A stretch of DNA of 13,165 bases from Deltaproteobacteria bacterium (GTDB lineage: Bacteria; Desulfobacterota_B; Binatia; UBA9968): contig VBKY01000006.1 in assembly GCA_005879255.1 (NCBI GenBank), positions 2,461-15,625 of the forward strand. The letters run 5' to 3'. The notes under the pieces were generated by a model, which did no database searches, had not been told where the DNA came from, and saw only the letters and a list, made by a program, of their open reading frames with translations. The position numbers were made by a program, and so were the translations under genes. Below are positions 6,908 through 13,165 of this stretch, in pieces (position 1 is the stretch's first letter; each line of letters begins with the position of its first letter).

Positions 6908-8074
6908 ATGAGGCAATTGGATGTAAACTTAGAGGCAACAGTACTGGCGCGTTACGGCAACGCGGCTCGGGAGGTCGAAAACTGTTTGTGTCTGCCTGTG
7001 AGCTACGATCCGGCGCTACTGAAAGTGATTCCTCAAGAAATCGTCGAGAAAGACTACGGCTGCGGCGATCCGTCGCGCTATGTTCGCGAAGGTGAGATGG
7101 TGCTCGATTTAGGATCGGGTAGCGGGAAGGTCTGCTACATCATTGCGCAGATCGTCGGCGTTCATGGAAGAGTTATCGGTGTCGATTTCAACCCACCGAT
7201 GCTGGAGCTTGCACGTAAATATCAAAAATCCGTCGCCGATAAGCTCGGCTATCACAACGTAGAGTTTCGCCGCGGCAAGATTCAAGATTTGAAAACCAAT
7301 CTGGAGCTCGTCGACGGCTATTTGCAGCAGAATCCGGCTCGGTCGGTCGCCGATTTGGCGCGTCTCGAGGAATTTGAAAGCCGAATTAGGCGAGAGCAGC
7401 CGTTGATCGCCGACGAGTCCATTGACGTGATTGTCTCCAACTGCGTCCTCAACCTGGTACGGCCCGAGGACAAAAAGCAGCTCTTCGCCGAAATGTACCG
7501 GGTGCTCAAGCGCGGCGGCCGAGTCGCGATTTCCGACATCATCAGCGACGAGCCGGTGCCTGAACACTTGGCGCAAGACCCCAATCTCTGGAGCGCGTGC
7601 GTCTCGGGCGCGTTCCGCGAAGAGGAGTTCTTACGCGCTTTCGAAGAAGCCAAGTTCCACGGCATCCGGATCGAGGAATTCAATTCAGAACCCTACCAGA
7701 CTATCGAAGGCATTGAGTTTCGGGCGATTACGGTGACAGCGTACAAAGGTAAAGAAGGGCCGTGCATCGAGCGCAATCAAGCTGTCATCTATCGCGGCCC
7801 GTGGAAGCAGGTGATCGACGACGACGGGCACACGCTGGAACGCGGAGCGCGTATGGCGCTGTGCGACAAGACGTTAAAACTTTATTCGCAGCCGCCTTAT
7901 GCCGGCCAATTCATCCTGGTGCCGCCGCGCGAAGAAATCGCAGTGGAAGACGCCGGCCCTTTCGACTGCGCGCGCGACCACAAACGCCATCCGCGCGAGA
8001 CCAAAGGGATTGAGTACAACGTCACAAAAATTTCCGACAGCATCTGTGGGCCGGGTTCGAGTTGTTGTCCGTGA
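6908..8074 (+). CDS. arsM: Arsenite S-adenosylmethionine methyltransferase, arsenosugar-cluster type
   Basis: A 388-residue class I methyltransferase. The SAM site is V-L-D-L-G-S-G-S-G-K (residues 65-74), with V-I-G-V-D-F-N-P-P-M as the acidic strand. Three cysteines in contexts typical of As(III) methyltransferases are present: C52 in D-Y-G-C-G-D-P, C179 in S-N-C-V-L-N-L and C231 in S-A-C-V-S-G-A-F; homologues use such a trio to bind As(III). A C-terminal extension (about residues 270-388) carries E-G-P-C, D-C-A-R-D-H and a tail C-G-P-G-S-S-C-C-P not found in short ArsM proteins. The start ATG 6908 has GGGAG 7 nt upstream; an upstream TTG at 6884 is less likely. The word TGGCGCGTTA occurs at 6885 and again at 6945, exactly 60 nt (20 codons) apart. 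It is the first gene of the arsenic cluster, 64 nt before arsS. It should supply methylated arsenic for the radical SAM step. Confidence 0.9.
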   Translation: MRQLDVNLEATVLARYGNAAREVENCLCLPVSYDPALLKVIPQEIVEKDYGCGDPSRYVREGEMVLDLGSGSGKVCYIIAQIVGVHGRVIGVDFNPPMLELARKYQKSVADKLGYHNVEFRRGKIQDLKTNLELVDGYLQQNPARSVADLARLEEFESRIRREQPLIADESIDVIVSNCVLNLVRPEDKKQLFAEMYRVLKRGGRVAISDIISDEPVPEHLAQDPNLWSACVSGAFREEEFLRAFEEAKFHGIRIEEFNSEPYQTIEGIEFRAITVTAYKGKEGPCIERNQAVIYRGPWKQVIDDDGHTLERGARMALCDKTLKLYSQPPYAGQFILVPPREEIAVEDAGPFDCARDHKRHPRETKGIEYNVTKISDSICGPGSSCCP

Positions 8075-8107
8075 GAAACGAATCGACGATAGAAGATCGA
8101 GGATAGA

Positions 8108-8137
8108 GAATCGCAAATCGGAAGCGATTCGCAAATC
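8108..8137 (+). repeat. Compact inverted and direct repeat just before arsS
   Basis: GAATCGC (8108-8114) and GCGATTC (8124-8130) form a 7-bp inverted repeat with a 9-nt loop. TCGCAAATC (8111-8119) is repeated directly at 8129-8137, 18 nt later. The element occupies the space where the arsS SD should be and could form a hairpin in the mRNA just before the ATG at 8139. Confidence 0.45.
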
Positions 8138-8138
8138 T

Positions 8139-9098
8139 ATGCGGCCCTTTGTCGAAAAGCTTCATCTCACCGGCGGAACCCTGAACCGTCGCGCGGTGGA
8201 TGTTCTTCAAGTCAACATGGGCCGCTACTGCAATCTCGCCTGCATTCACTGCCACGTTGAGTCGGGGCCGACGCGCAAGGAGATGATGAGCCGAGAGAAC
8301 GTCGAGGCAGTATTGAGTGTTCTTGGGCGCACCGAGATTCCAACCTTGGATGTCACTGGCGGGGCGCCGGAGCTGCATCCCGATTTCGATTATTTAGTCG
8401 TGGCGGTGCGGCGCCTCGGAAGTCACGTGATGGATCGCTGCAATCTGACCGTCATCTTCGAGCCCGGTAAGGACTATTTGCCGGAATTCTTCAAGCATCA
8501 TCGAGTCGAGCTGGTTTGTTCCTTACCTTGTTATTCCCAAGAAAACGTCGACAAACAGCGCGGCAAAGGTACTTTCGATGCGAGCATTCGCGCCTTGCAG
8601 GTCTTAAACCAAATCGGCTACGGCCAACTGGACAGCGGCTTAATTCTTAACCTTGTCTATAATCCCGTGGAACCGCACTTGCCGCCTCCGCAAGAGAAGC
8701 TCGAACAAGATTATAAACGCATTCTTCGCGAACAATTCGGCGTCGTGTTCAATCATTTGTTTTGCCTGAGCAACATGCCGATCACCCGCTACGCCACCCA
8801 TCTCAAATTGCGCGGCGAGTACGAACTCTATGTGGAATTGCTCGAAACCAATTTCAATGCCGCAACCCTCGGTCAAGTGATGTGTCGCAATCTTATCAGC
8901 GTCGGTTGGGACGGCATGATCTACGATTGCGACTTCAATCAGATGCTAGATCTGCCCATGACGGATGACGACGGAAAGGCGCTGAACATTTTGTCATTGT
9001 CCATCGACGAGGTACTCCATCGGTCGATCCGTGTCGGCAATCATTGCTACGCCTGCACGGCCGGCGCCGGCAGCAGTTGCGGCGGTGCCCTCGTTTAA
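8139..9098 (+). CDS. arsS: Arsenosugar biosynthesis radical SAM protein ArsS (Cys form)
   Basis: A 319-residue radical SAM enzyme. The [4Fe-4S] motif is C31-N-L-A-C35-I-H-C38, followed by H-V-E-S-G-P, and the SAM-contacting G-G-A-P-E-L-H (Asp-Val-Thr-Gly-Gly-Ala) stretch is present. The C-terminal half is Cys-rich (L-F-C-L-S-N, V-M-C-R-N, Y-D-C-D-F-N, C-Y-A-C-T-A-G-A-G-S-S-C-G-G). This is the ArsS family (radical SAM/Cys-rich), known to transfer the 5'-deoxyadenosyl group to dimethylarsenic on the way to arsenosugars. Some members use Sec in the Cys-rich part; here all such positions are Cys. The start is least certain: ATG 8139 has only a distant GGAAG, and the frame stays open 240 nt upstream through the end of arsM, but family similarity begins at about F-V-E-K-L-H-L. 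It follows arsM by 64 nt. Confidence 0.92.
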   Translation: MRPFVEKLHLTGGTLNRRAVDVLQVNMGRYCNLACIHCHVESGPTRKEMMSRENVEAVLSVLGRTEIPTLDVTGGAPELHPDFDYLVVAVRRLGSHVMDRCNLTVIFEPGKDYLPEFFKHHRVELVCSLPCYSQENVDKQRGKGTFDASIRALQVLNQIGYGQLDSGLILNLVYNPVEPHLPPPQEKLEQDYKRILREQFGVVFNHLFCLSNMPITRYATHLKLRGEYELYVELLETNFNAATLGQVMCRNLISVGWDGMIYDCDFNQMLDLPMTDDDGKALNILSLSIDEVLHRSIRVGNHCYACTAGAGSSCGGALV

Positions 9099-9247
9099 AC
9101 TTCTACAATTTCCAATACAATTGCCGCGATTCAGTCGATCGCGTGCTCCTCTGCGCGGGAGAAAAGAGCTTAGAGTGATCTTGCACGAACCGACAGCCAG
9201 TTGCATCTAACGGCGGCGGACACCAGCGCTTGTTCACAGAAGCAACC

Positions 9248-11500
9248 ATGAAACCGATCAAGGCCATCGTTATCATTTCCCTGCTGGCGGCCTTCATCGT
9301 CGGTTTTCTTTTCCTTCCCGTGCGCCAATGGTTCATGCAGATCGAGAGCTACGTGCGGTCGCTCGGCGCCATTGGCCCAGTGGTCGTCGTTCTCGCTTAT
9401 GTGATCTGTACGGTGCTGTTTATACCCGGCAGCGCAATTACCGTGGGCGCGGGGACTTTATTTGGACTGAAGACCGGTTTTATCGTCGTTGTTTTAGGCG
9501 CCAATCTCGGCGCGCTTTGCTCGTTCCTGCTGGCGCGCAGTTTTTTGCGTGAGAAGGTTGCGGCGTGGGCCGCGGCGAATCCGAAATTTCGCTCGCTCGA
9601 CCAGGCGATCGGGCGCCAGGGCTTCAAAATGGTCCTGCTTACACGACTGAGCCCGGTATTTCCGTTCGTCTTGTTAAACTATTTTCTCGGCCTGACCGCG
9701 GTACGTACAGGCGCTTACGTTATCGCTAACTTGATCGGCATGTTGCCGGCGACGTTTCTCTTCGTATACGTCGGCGCGGCGGCGCGGGATGCACTTGCAG
9801 GCCAGCCGGATGCCTCTGCTGGTTTCTATCAACAGGTGCTGAAATACGTCGGCTTGGCGGCAACGATTGCCATAGTGGTGATCGTGACGCGCATCGCGCG
9901 CAAAGCCTTGCGCGAGGCCGAGAGGGCGCAGGAAGGCAGCGCCATTTCAGTTAATCCGCGGCTCGATGACAAGTTCGAGCCGACACCTGTCGATAAGATG
10001 GTGCTTGCCGGCGATCCGCACGACAAAAAGTTAGTCGAGAATTGTCACCCGCCTGGACGCGTCAATCCGATACCTACTGGAAAATATAATCTGGTTGTCG
10101 TTGGCGGCGGCACGGCCGGACTGGTGAGCGCCGCCGGGGCAGCCGGTCTCGGTGCTAAGGTTGCGCTCATCGAGCGCAATCTCATGGGCGGCGATTGTCT
10201 GAACGTCGGCTGTGTGCCATCGAAGGGAGTCATTCGCGCGTCGCGCGCGGCACATGAGCCCCGCAGCGGCGCGGAATTCGCTGTAGTGCTCGCAGACGAG
10301 CCAAAGATCAACTTCCCCGCCGCGATGGAGCGAATGCGCAAACTGCGCGCCGATATCAGCGAGCACGACTCGGTCGACCGCTTTACCAAACTTGGCGTCG
10401 ATGTGTTTATCGGCAACGGACGCTTCGTCGGCCCGAGTGAGATCGAAGTTGAGGGCAAGAAATTACAATTCGGTCATGCGGTGATTGCCAGCGGCGCGCG
10501 CGCCGCCGAACCAGCGATTCCCGGCTTGAGCGAGAGCGGTTTTTACACCAACGAAACGATTTTCACTTTGACTCAATTACCGCGACGTTTGGCCGTAATC
10601 GGCGCTGGGCCCATCGGCTCCGAGCTGGCACAAAGCTTTCAGCGCTTCGGCAGTGAAGTCGCCTTGATCACGGACGGCGCTGAAATTCTTCCCAAAGAGG
10701 ACCACGATGCGGCGGCGATCGTGCGGCGCCAGATTGAGAAAGACGGTGTGCGGATCATTACGGGCGCGAAGGTTGAACGGGTAACGGAAAGAGGGACTGG
10801 GAAAAATCTGAGTCTGAACGTCGGAAATCGAAAACTGGAATTGGAGTGCGATGCGATGCTCATTGCTATCGGCCGCACGCCAAATCTGGAAAATCTTGGT
10901 TTGGACGAAGCTGGAGTGAGCTACACGGCTCGCGGCATCGACGTTGATGAGCGGTTGCGCACGACTAATCGGCGCATTTTTGCCGCCGGCGATATCTGCT
11001 CGCGTTATAAATTCACCCATGCCGCCGACGCCATGGCGCGCATCGTGATCGCCAACGCGCTCTTTCTCGCCCGGCGCAAGGTCACCGATCTCGTCATACC
11101 CTGGTGTACTTACACCGATCCGGAAATCGCTCATGTCGGTCACTACGAAAAAGACGCGAACGTTGCTGGATACGACGTGGCAACGCTTACCCAATCGTTG
11201 AGCGAAGTCGACCGGGCCATCCTGGACGGCGAAACTGATGGCTTCGGGCGGGTTCACTACGACAAGAAAACTGGTAAGATCCTCGGCGGCACGATCGTGG
11301 CGCGCCACGCCGGTGAAATGATCGGTGAGTTGACGCTCGCCATGGTTGCGAAACAAAGTGTCGGCGTGCTCTCCTCAACGATTCATGCTTATCCGACACA
11401 AGCCGAAGTGCTGCGCAAAATCGGCGACGCTTACATGCGGACCAAGTTGACGCCGACGGTGAAAAAGATTTTCGAAAAATGGTTGGCCTGGCGGCGGTAA
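9248..11500 (+). CDS. Fusion of a TVP38/DedA-like membrane domain to a mercuric-reductase-like flavoprotein
   Basis: 750 residues in two modules. Residues 1-220 are a TVP38/TMEM64 (VTT/SNARE-associated) domain: TM helices at about 5-24, 43-60, 77-97 and 197-216, with F-I-P-G-S-A-I-T-V-G-A-G-T-L-F-G and T-R-L-S-P-V-F-P-F. A charged linker follows. From about 280 there is a pyridine nucleotide-disulfide oxidoreductase: FAD site V-V-G-G-G-T-A-G-L, redox disulfide C317-L-N-V-G-C322, NAD(P)H site I-G-A-G-P-I-G-S-E-L, A-A-G-D-I-C, and C-terminal H713-A-Y-P-T-Q-A-E. The MerA N-terminal HMA domain and the C-terminal Cys pair are absent, so Hg(II) reduction is doubtful. Such proteins recur beside arsenosugar genes; membrane-anchored thiol or arsenic redox chemistry is my inference. 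The ATG 9248 is preferred over TTG 9230; both have weak SDs. It lies 149 nt after arsS. Confidence 0.9.
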   Translation: MKPIKAIVIISLLAAFIVGFLFLPVRQWFMQIESYVRSLGAIGPVVVVLAYVICTVLFIPGSAITVGAGTLFGLKTGFIVVVLGANLGALCSFLLARSFLREKVAAWAAANPKFRSLDQAIGRQGFKMVLLTRLSPVFPFVLLNYFLGLTAVRTGAYVIANLIGMLPATFLFVYVGAAARDALAGQPDASAGFYQQVLKYVGLAATIAIVVIVTRIARKALREAERAQEGSAISVNPRLDDKFEPTPVDKMVLAGDPHDKKLVENCHPPGRVNPIPTGKYNLVVVGGGTAGLVSAAGAAGLGAKVALIERNLMGGDCLNVGCVPSKGVIRASRAAHEPRSGAEFAVVLADEPKINFPAAMERMRKLRADISEHDSVDRFTKLGVDVFIGNGRFVGPSEIEVEGKKLQFGHAVIASGARAAEPAIPGLSESGFYTNETIFTLTQLPRRLAVIGAGPIGSELAQSFQRFGSEVALITDGAEILPKEDHDAAAIVRRQIEKDGVRIITGAKVERVTERGTGKNLSLNVGNRKLELECDAMLIAIGRTPNLENLGLDEAGVSYTARGIDVDERLRTTNRRIFAAGDICSRYKFTHAADAMARIVIANALFLARRKVTDLVIPWCTYTDPEIAHVGHYEKDANVAGYDVATLTQSLSEVDRAILDGETDGFGRVHYDKKTGKILGGTIVARHAGEMIGELTLAMVAKQSVGVLSSTIHAYPTQAEVLRKIGDAYMRTKLTPTVKKIFEKWLAWRR

Positions 11501-11543
11501 GGAAGACCGTGAGGGGTGAAGGGTGAGGTGCGAGGCGTTTTTG

Positions 11544-12383
11544 ATGCAAATTACATTAATTCGGTTGTTTGTTATTTTTGCGATGATGCTGGCACATTCA
11601 ATGGTGCGCGCAGCGCCGAAGGCGGAGCTGTGGCAGCGCTGGCAAAAGCATGATCCGGCGAGCACGCAGAAGATCGATCACAGTCCTTGGGATAGATTCC
11701 TCAAACAATATGTCGTGGCGCCCCATCCGTCGGGGATCAATCGCGTCCGCTATCATGTGATGACGCCGGAGGATTTAGAAAGTCTGAAGGGTTATTTGCA
11801 GTCCATGCAGGGCGTCGCCATTTCGAACTTCAACCGTGCCGAGCAGAAAGCGTACTGGATCAATCTTTACAATGCCTTTACGGTGGATCTGATTCTGTCG
11901 CGCTTTCCCGTTGCGTCGATTCGCGACATCAACATTTCGCCGGGCTTTTTGGCGCGCGGGCCCTGGGGTGCGAAGCTACTCACGGTGGAAGGCGAAAAAC
12001 TCTCGCTCGACGATATCGAACATCGGATCTTGAGGCCTATTTGGAAAGATAACCGTGTTCACTACGCAGTGAATTGGGCGAGTTTGGGTTGTCCCAATCT
12101 GCAACCAGTCGCCTATACAAGCGGCAACACGGAAGCGCTGTTGGAACAAAGCGCTCGCGAGTTCATCAACCATCCGCGCGGCGTGGCAATCCACAACGGG
12201 CGGCTCCAGGTGTCAAGTATCTATATTTGGTTTCAAGAAGATTTTGGCCGCGACGCCGAAGACTTGATGGAACATTGGCAGGCCTACGCCGATGCGGCGC
12301 TGGCGGAGGCGCTGGAAAAATACAATGGCGGTTTGGCCCATGACTACGATTGGCGACTGAACGGCGTGGAGACGAAACCATAG
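11544..12383 (+). CDS. Secreted DUF547 protein of the arsenosugar cluster
   Basis: A 279-residue protein of unknown biochemical function. An N-terminal signal peptide is evident (M-Q-I-T-L-I-R-L-F-V-I-F-A-M-M-L-A..., likely cleaved near V-R-A-A), so it acts in the periplasm or at the cell surface. The DUF547 core (about residues 60-230) shows N-R-A-E-Q-K-A-Y-W-I-N-L-Y-N-A-F-T-V, then H-Y-A-V-N-W178-A-S-L-G-C183-P-N-L. Many family members have Cys where W178 stands, which would leave one Cys of a pair. The ATG 11544 with GAGG 8 nt upstream is preferred over GTG 11523, which would add seven residues before the signal peptide. It lies 43 nt after the fusion gene on the same strand. DUF547 genes repeatedly accompany arsenosugar genes, but the role is unassigned. 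Confidence 0.88.
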   Translation: MQITLIRLFVIFAMMLAHSMVRAAPKAELWQRWQKHDPASTQKIDHSPWDRFLKQYVVAPHPSGINRVRYHVMTPEDLESLKGYLQSMQGVAISNFNRAEQKAYWINLYNAFTVDLILSRFPVASIRDINISPGFLARGPWGAKLLTVEGEKLSLDDIEHRILRPIWKDNRVHYAVNWASLGCPNLQPVAYTSGNTEALLEQSAREFINHPRGVAIHNGRLQVSSIYIWFQEDFGRDAEDLMEHWQAYADAALAEALEKYNGGLAHDYDWRLNGVETKP

Positions 12384-12444
12384 CTGAAATAAATTGCGCT
12401 GCAAGACATTCGCGACGTCATTCGTTCCCTAGACGCGATCAGAT

Positions 12445-12471
12445 GTAGGGCGACCGGCCGGTCGCCCCTAC
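12445..12471. repeat. REP-like GC-rich palindrome
   Basis: Positions 12448-12467 form a perfect 20-bp palindrome (GGGCGACCGG/CCGGTCGCCC). It is flanked by GTA and TAC, giving a near-perfect 27-nt unit with one extra C. Words of the kind GTAGGGGCGACC...GGTCGCCCCTAC are common as dispersed intergenic repeats in many bacteria. It lies in the 124-bp gap between the DUF547 gene and the glycosyltransferase. It has no T-tract, so it is not a classic terminator, but the hairpin could stabilise mRNA 3' ends. Confidence 0.7.
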
Positions 12472-12507
12472 CCGGAATGCAACGGAAGTCCACCATAACG
12501 ATCGGCG

Positions 12508-13165
12508 ATGAACATTTCGGTCATTATTCCTGTTCTCAACGAAGCGAGAACCGTCGCGGTTACGCTTGAGGCGCTTATACGCCTCTCGCCGCACGAAATC
12601 ATCGTCGTGGACGGCGGCAGCACGGATCGGACGGCTGAGATCTGTCAGCAATTCGGCGTAAAGGTCATGGTGTCTGCACGCGGCCGAGCCCAGCAAATGA
12701 ATTCCGGGGCGAAAGAGGCGAGCGGCGACATTCTGTTGTTTTTACACGCGGACACGACACTGCCGAATTCCGCGTTTGATGACATTCGACTGGCGCTCGG
12801 CGATTCCCGCTACGTCGGCGGTCGCTTCGATGTCGAGCTGGACGGCGAGCACTGGATGCTCAAAGTCATTGGCGCGATGATTAACTATCGCTCACGTCTG
12901 AGCAAAGTCAGCACGGGCGACCAGGCAATTTTCGTCAGGCGTTTCGTGTTCGAGCAAATCGGCGGTTATCCCGCTATTCCTCTGATGGAAGACGTCGCCT
13001 TTTGCCGGACGCTTAGGCGCACAGGCGAAATCGCCTGTTTGAAGAGCCGAGTGATGACCTCGGCGCGACGCTGGGAGATCGATGGGGTGTGGCGGACGAT
13101 TTTAAGGATGTGGGCGCTCAAACTTCTTTATCTTGCCGGTGTCTCGCCCAACCGACTCAAACAAT
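12508..13165 (+). CDS. Family 2 glycosyltransferase, arsenosugar type (partial, runs off the right edge)
   Basis: 219 codons are visible without a stop. The GT-A fold of family 2 is clear: I-S-V-I-I-P-V-L-N-E-A (residues 3-13), I-V-V-D35-G-G-S-T-D40 as the nucleotide-binding acids, L-F-L-H80-A-D82-T in the place of the metal-binding DxD, G-G-R-F-D-V, S-T-G-D-Q-A-I-F and the E161-D162 acid pair in M-E-D-V-A-F. These features fit the glycosyltransferases annotated as TIGR04283 arsenosugar biosynthesis. It would modify the arsenic-linked ribose, although the sugar donor cannot be read from sequence. The start ATG 12508 is assigned because the V-I-I-P strand follows at once; the SD is weak (GGCG). 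It is co-directional with the DUF547 gene, separated by a palindrome. Confidence 0.9.
   Translation, partial: MNISVIIPVLNEARTVAVTLEALIRLSPHEIIVVDGGSTDRTAEICQQFGVKVMVSARGRAQQMNSGAKEASGDILLFLHADTTLPNSAFDDIRLALGDSRYVGGRFDVELDGEHWMLKVIGAMINYRSRLSKVSTGDQAIFVRRFVFEQIGGYPAIPLMEDVAFCRTLRRTGEIACLKSRVMTSARRWEIDGVWRTILRMWALKLLYLAGVSPNRLKQ

Noticed and set aside
7899..8138. N-terminal extension of arsS overlapping the end of arsM
   Set aside because: The frame is open by chance. The residues are not ArsS-like and overlap the conserved Cys-rich tail of arsM.
9125..9143. CGCGAT/ATCGCG hairpin after arsS as a terminator
   Set aside because: The 6-bp stem is not followed by a T-tract, so it is at most a weak mRNA structure.
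1..13165. CRISPR arrays, tRNA or rRNA genes, insertion sequences, phage genes
   Set aside because: No spaced repeats, cloverleaf sequences, transposases or integrases were seen on either strand.

Overview
The window (13,165 bp, roughly mid-50s % GC by eye) looks like chromosomal DNA of an uncultured Gram-negative soil, sediment or marine bacterium. Its gene repertoire resembles Desulfobacterota, Binatota or Tectomicrobia-type lineages. Evidence includes a Thermus-like 7Fe ferredoxin, a solute-binding-protein/hybrid-kinase neighbourhood, a complete-looking arsenosugar gene set and a UGA-encoded selenoprotein. The taxonomic placement is inference only; no marker in the window settles it.

Left part (1-4050, minus strand). 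A membrane-bound hybrid sensor histidine kinase (dCache-like sensor, HAMP, GAF, HisKA, HATPase, REC, REC) runs off the left edge. Upstream of it lie two decayed genes: the C-terminal piece of a periplasmic amino-acid-type solute-binding protein and the N-terminal piece of an ornithine cyclodeaminase/mu-crystallin-like gene. They look like the ends of an older operon whose middle was deleted. Then comes a 7Fe (3Fe-4S plus 4Fe-4S) ferredoxin with a clear SD and a textbook intrinsic terminator.

Middle (4155-6542, plus strand). ybeY and prfB are followed by a thioredoxin-fold iodothyronine-deiodinase-like protein. prfB uses the classical +1 programmed frameshift at an in-frame UGA. The deiodinase-like gene is interrupted by an in-frame UGA at codon 70, inside the motif G-S-I-T-(UGA)-P-P-F. 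Exactly 11 nt later there is a 16-nt hairpin with a GGUC loop, which is the expected form of a bacterial SECIS element. I therefore annotate one continuous selenoprotein, not two ORFs or a pseudogene. Two different UGA recoding events thus sit in adjacent genes, and the first gene encodes the factor that reads UGA.

Right part (6908-13165, plus strand). After a 365-bp non-coding stretch with a probable promoter comes a co-directional arsenic cluster: ArsM-type arsenite methyltransferase, radical SAM arsenosugar protein ArsS, a TVP38/DedA membrane domain fused to a mercuric-reductase-like flavoprotein, a secreted DUF547 protein, and a family 2 glycosyltransferase of the arsenosugar type (cut by the right edge). 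Together these would methylate arsenic, attach a 5'-deoxyadenosyl-derived ribose and modify the product into arsenosugar. The roles of the TVP38-reductase fusion and of DUF547 are unknown.
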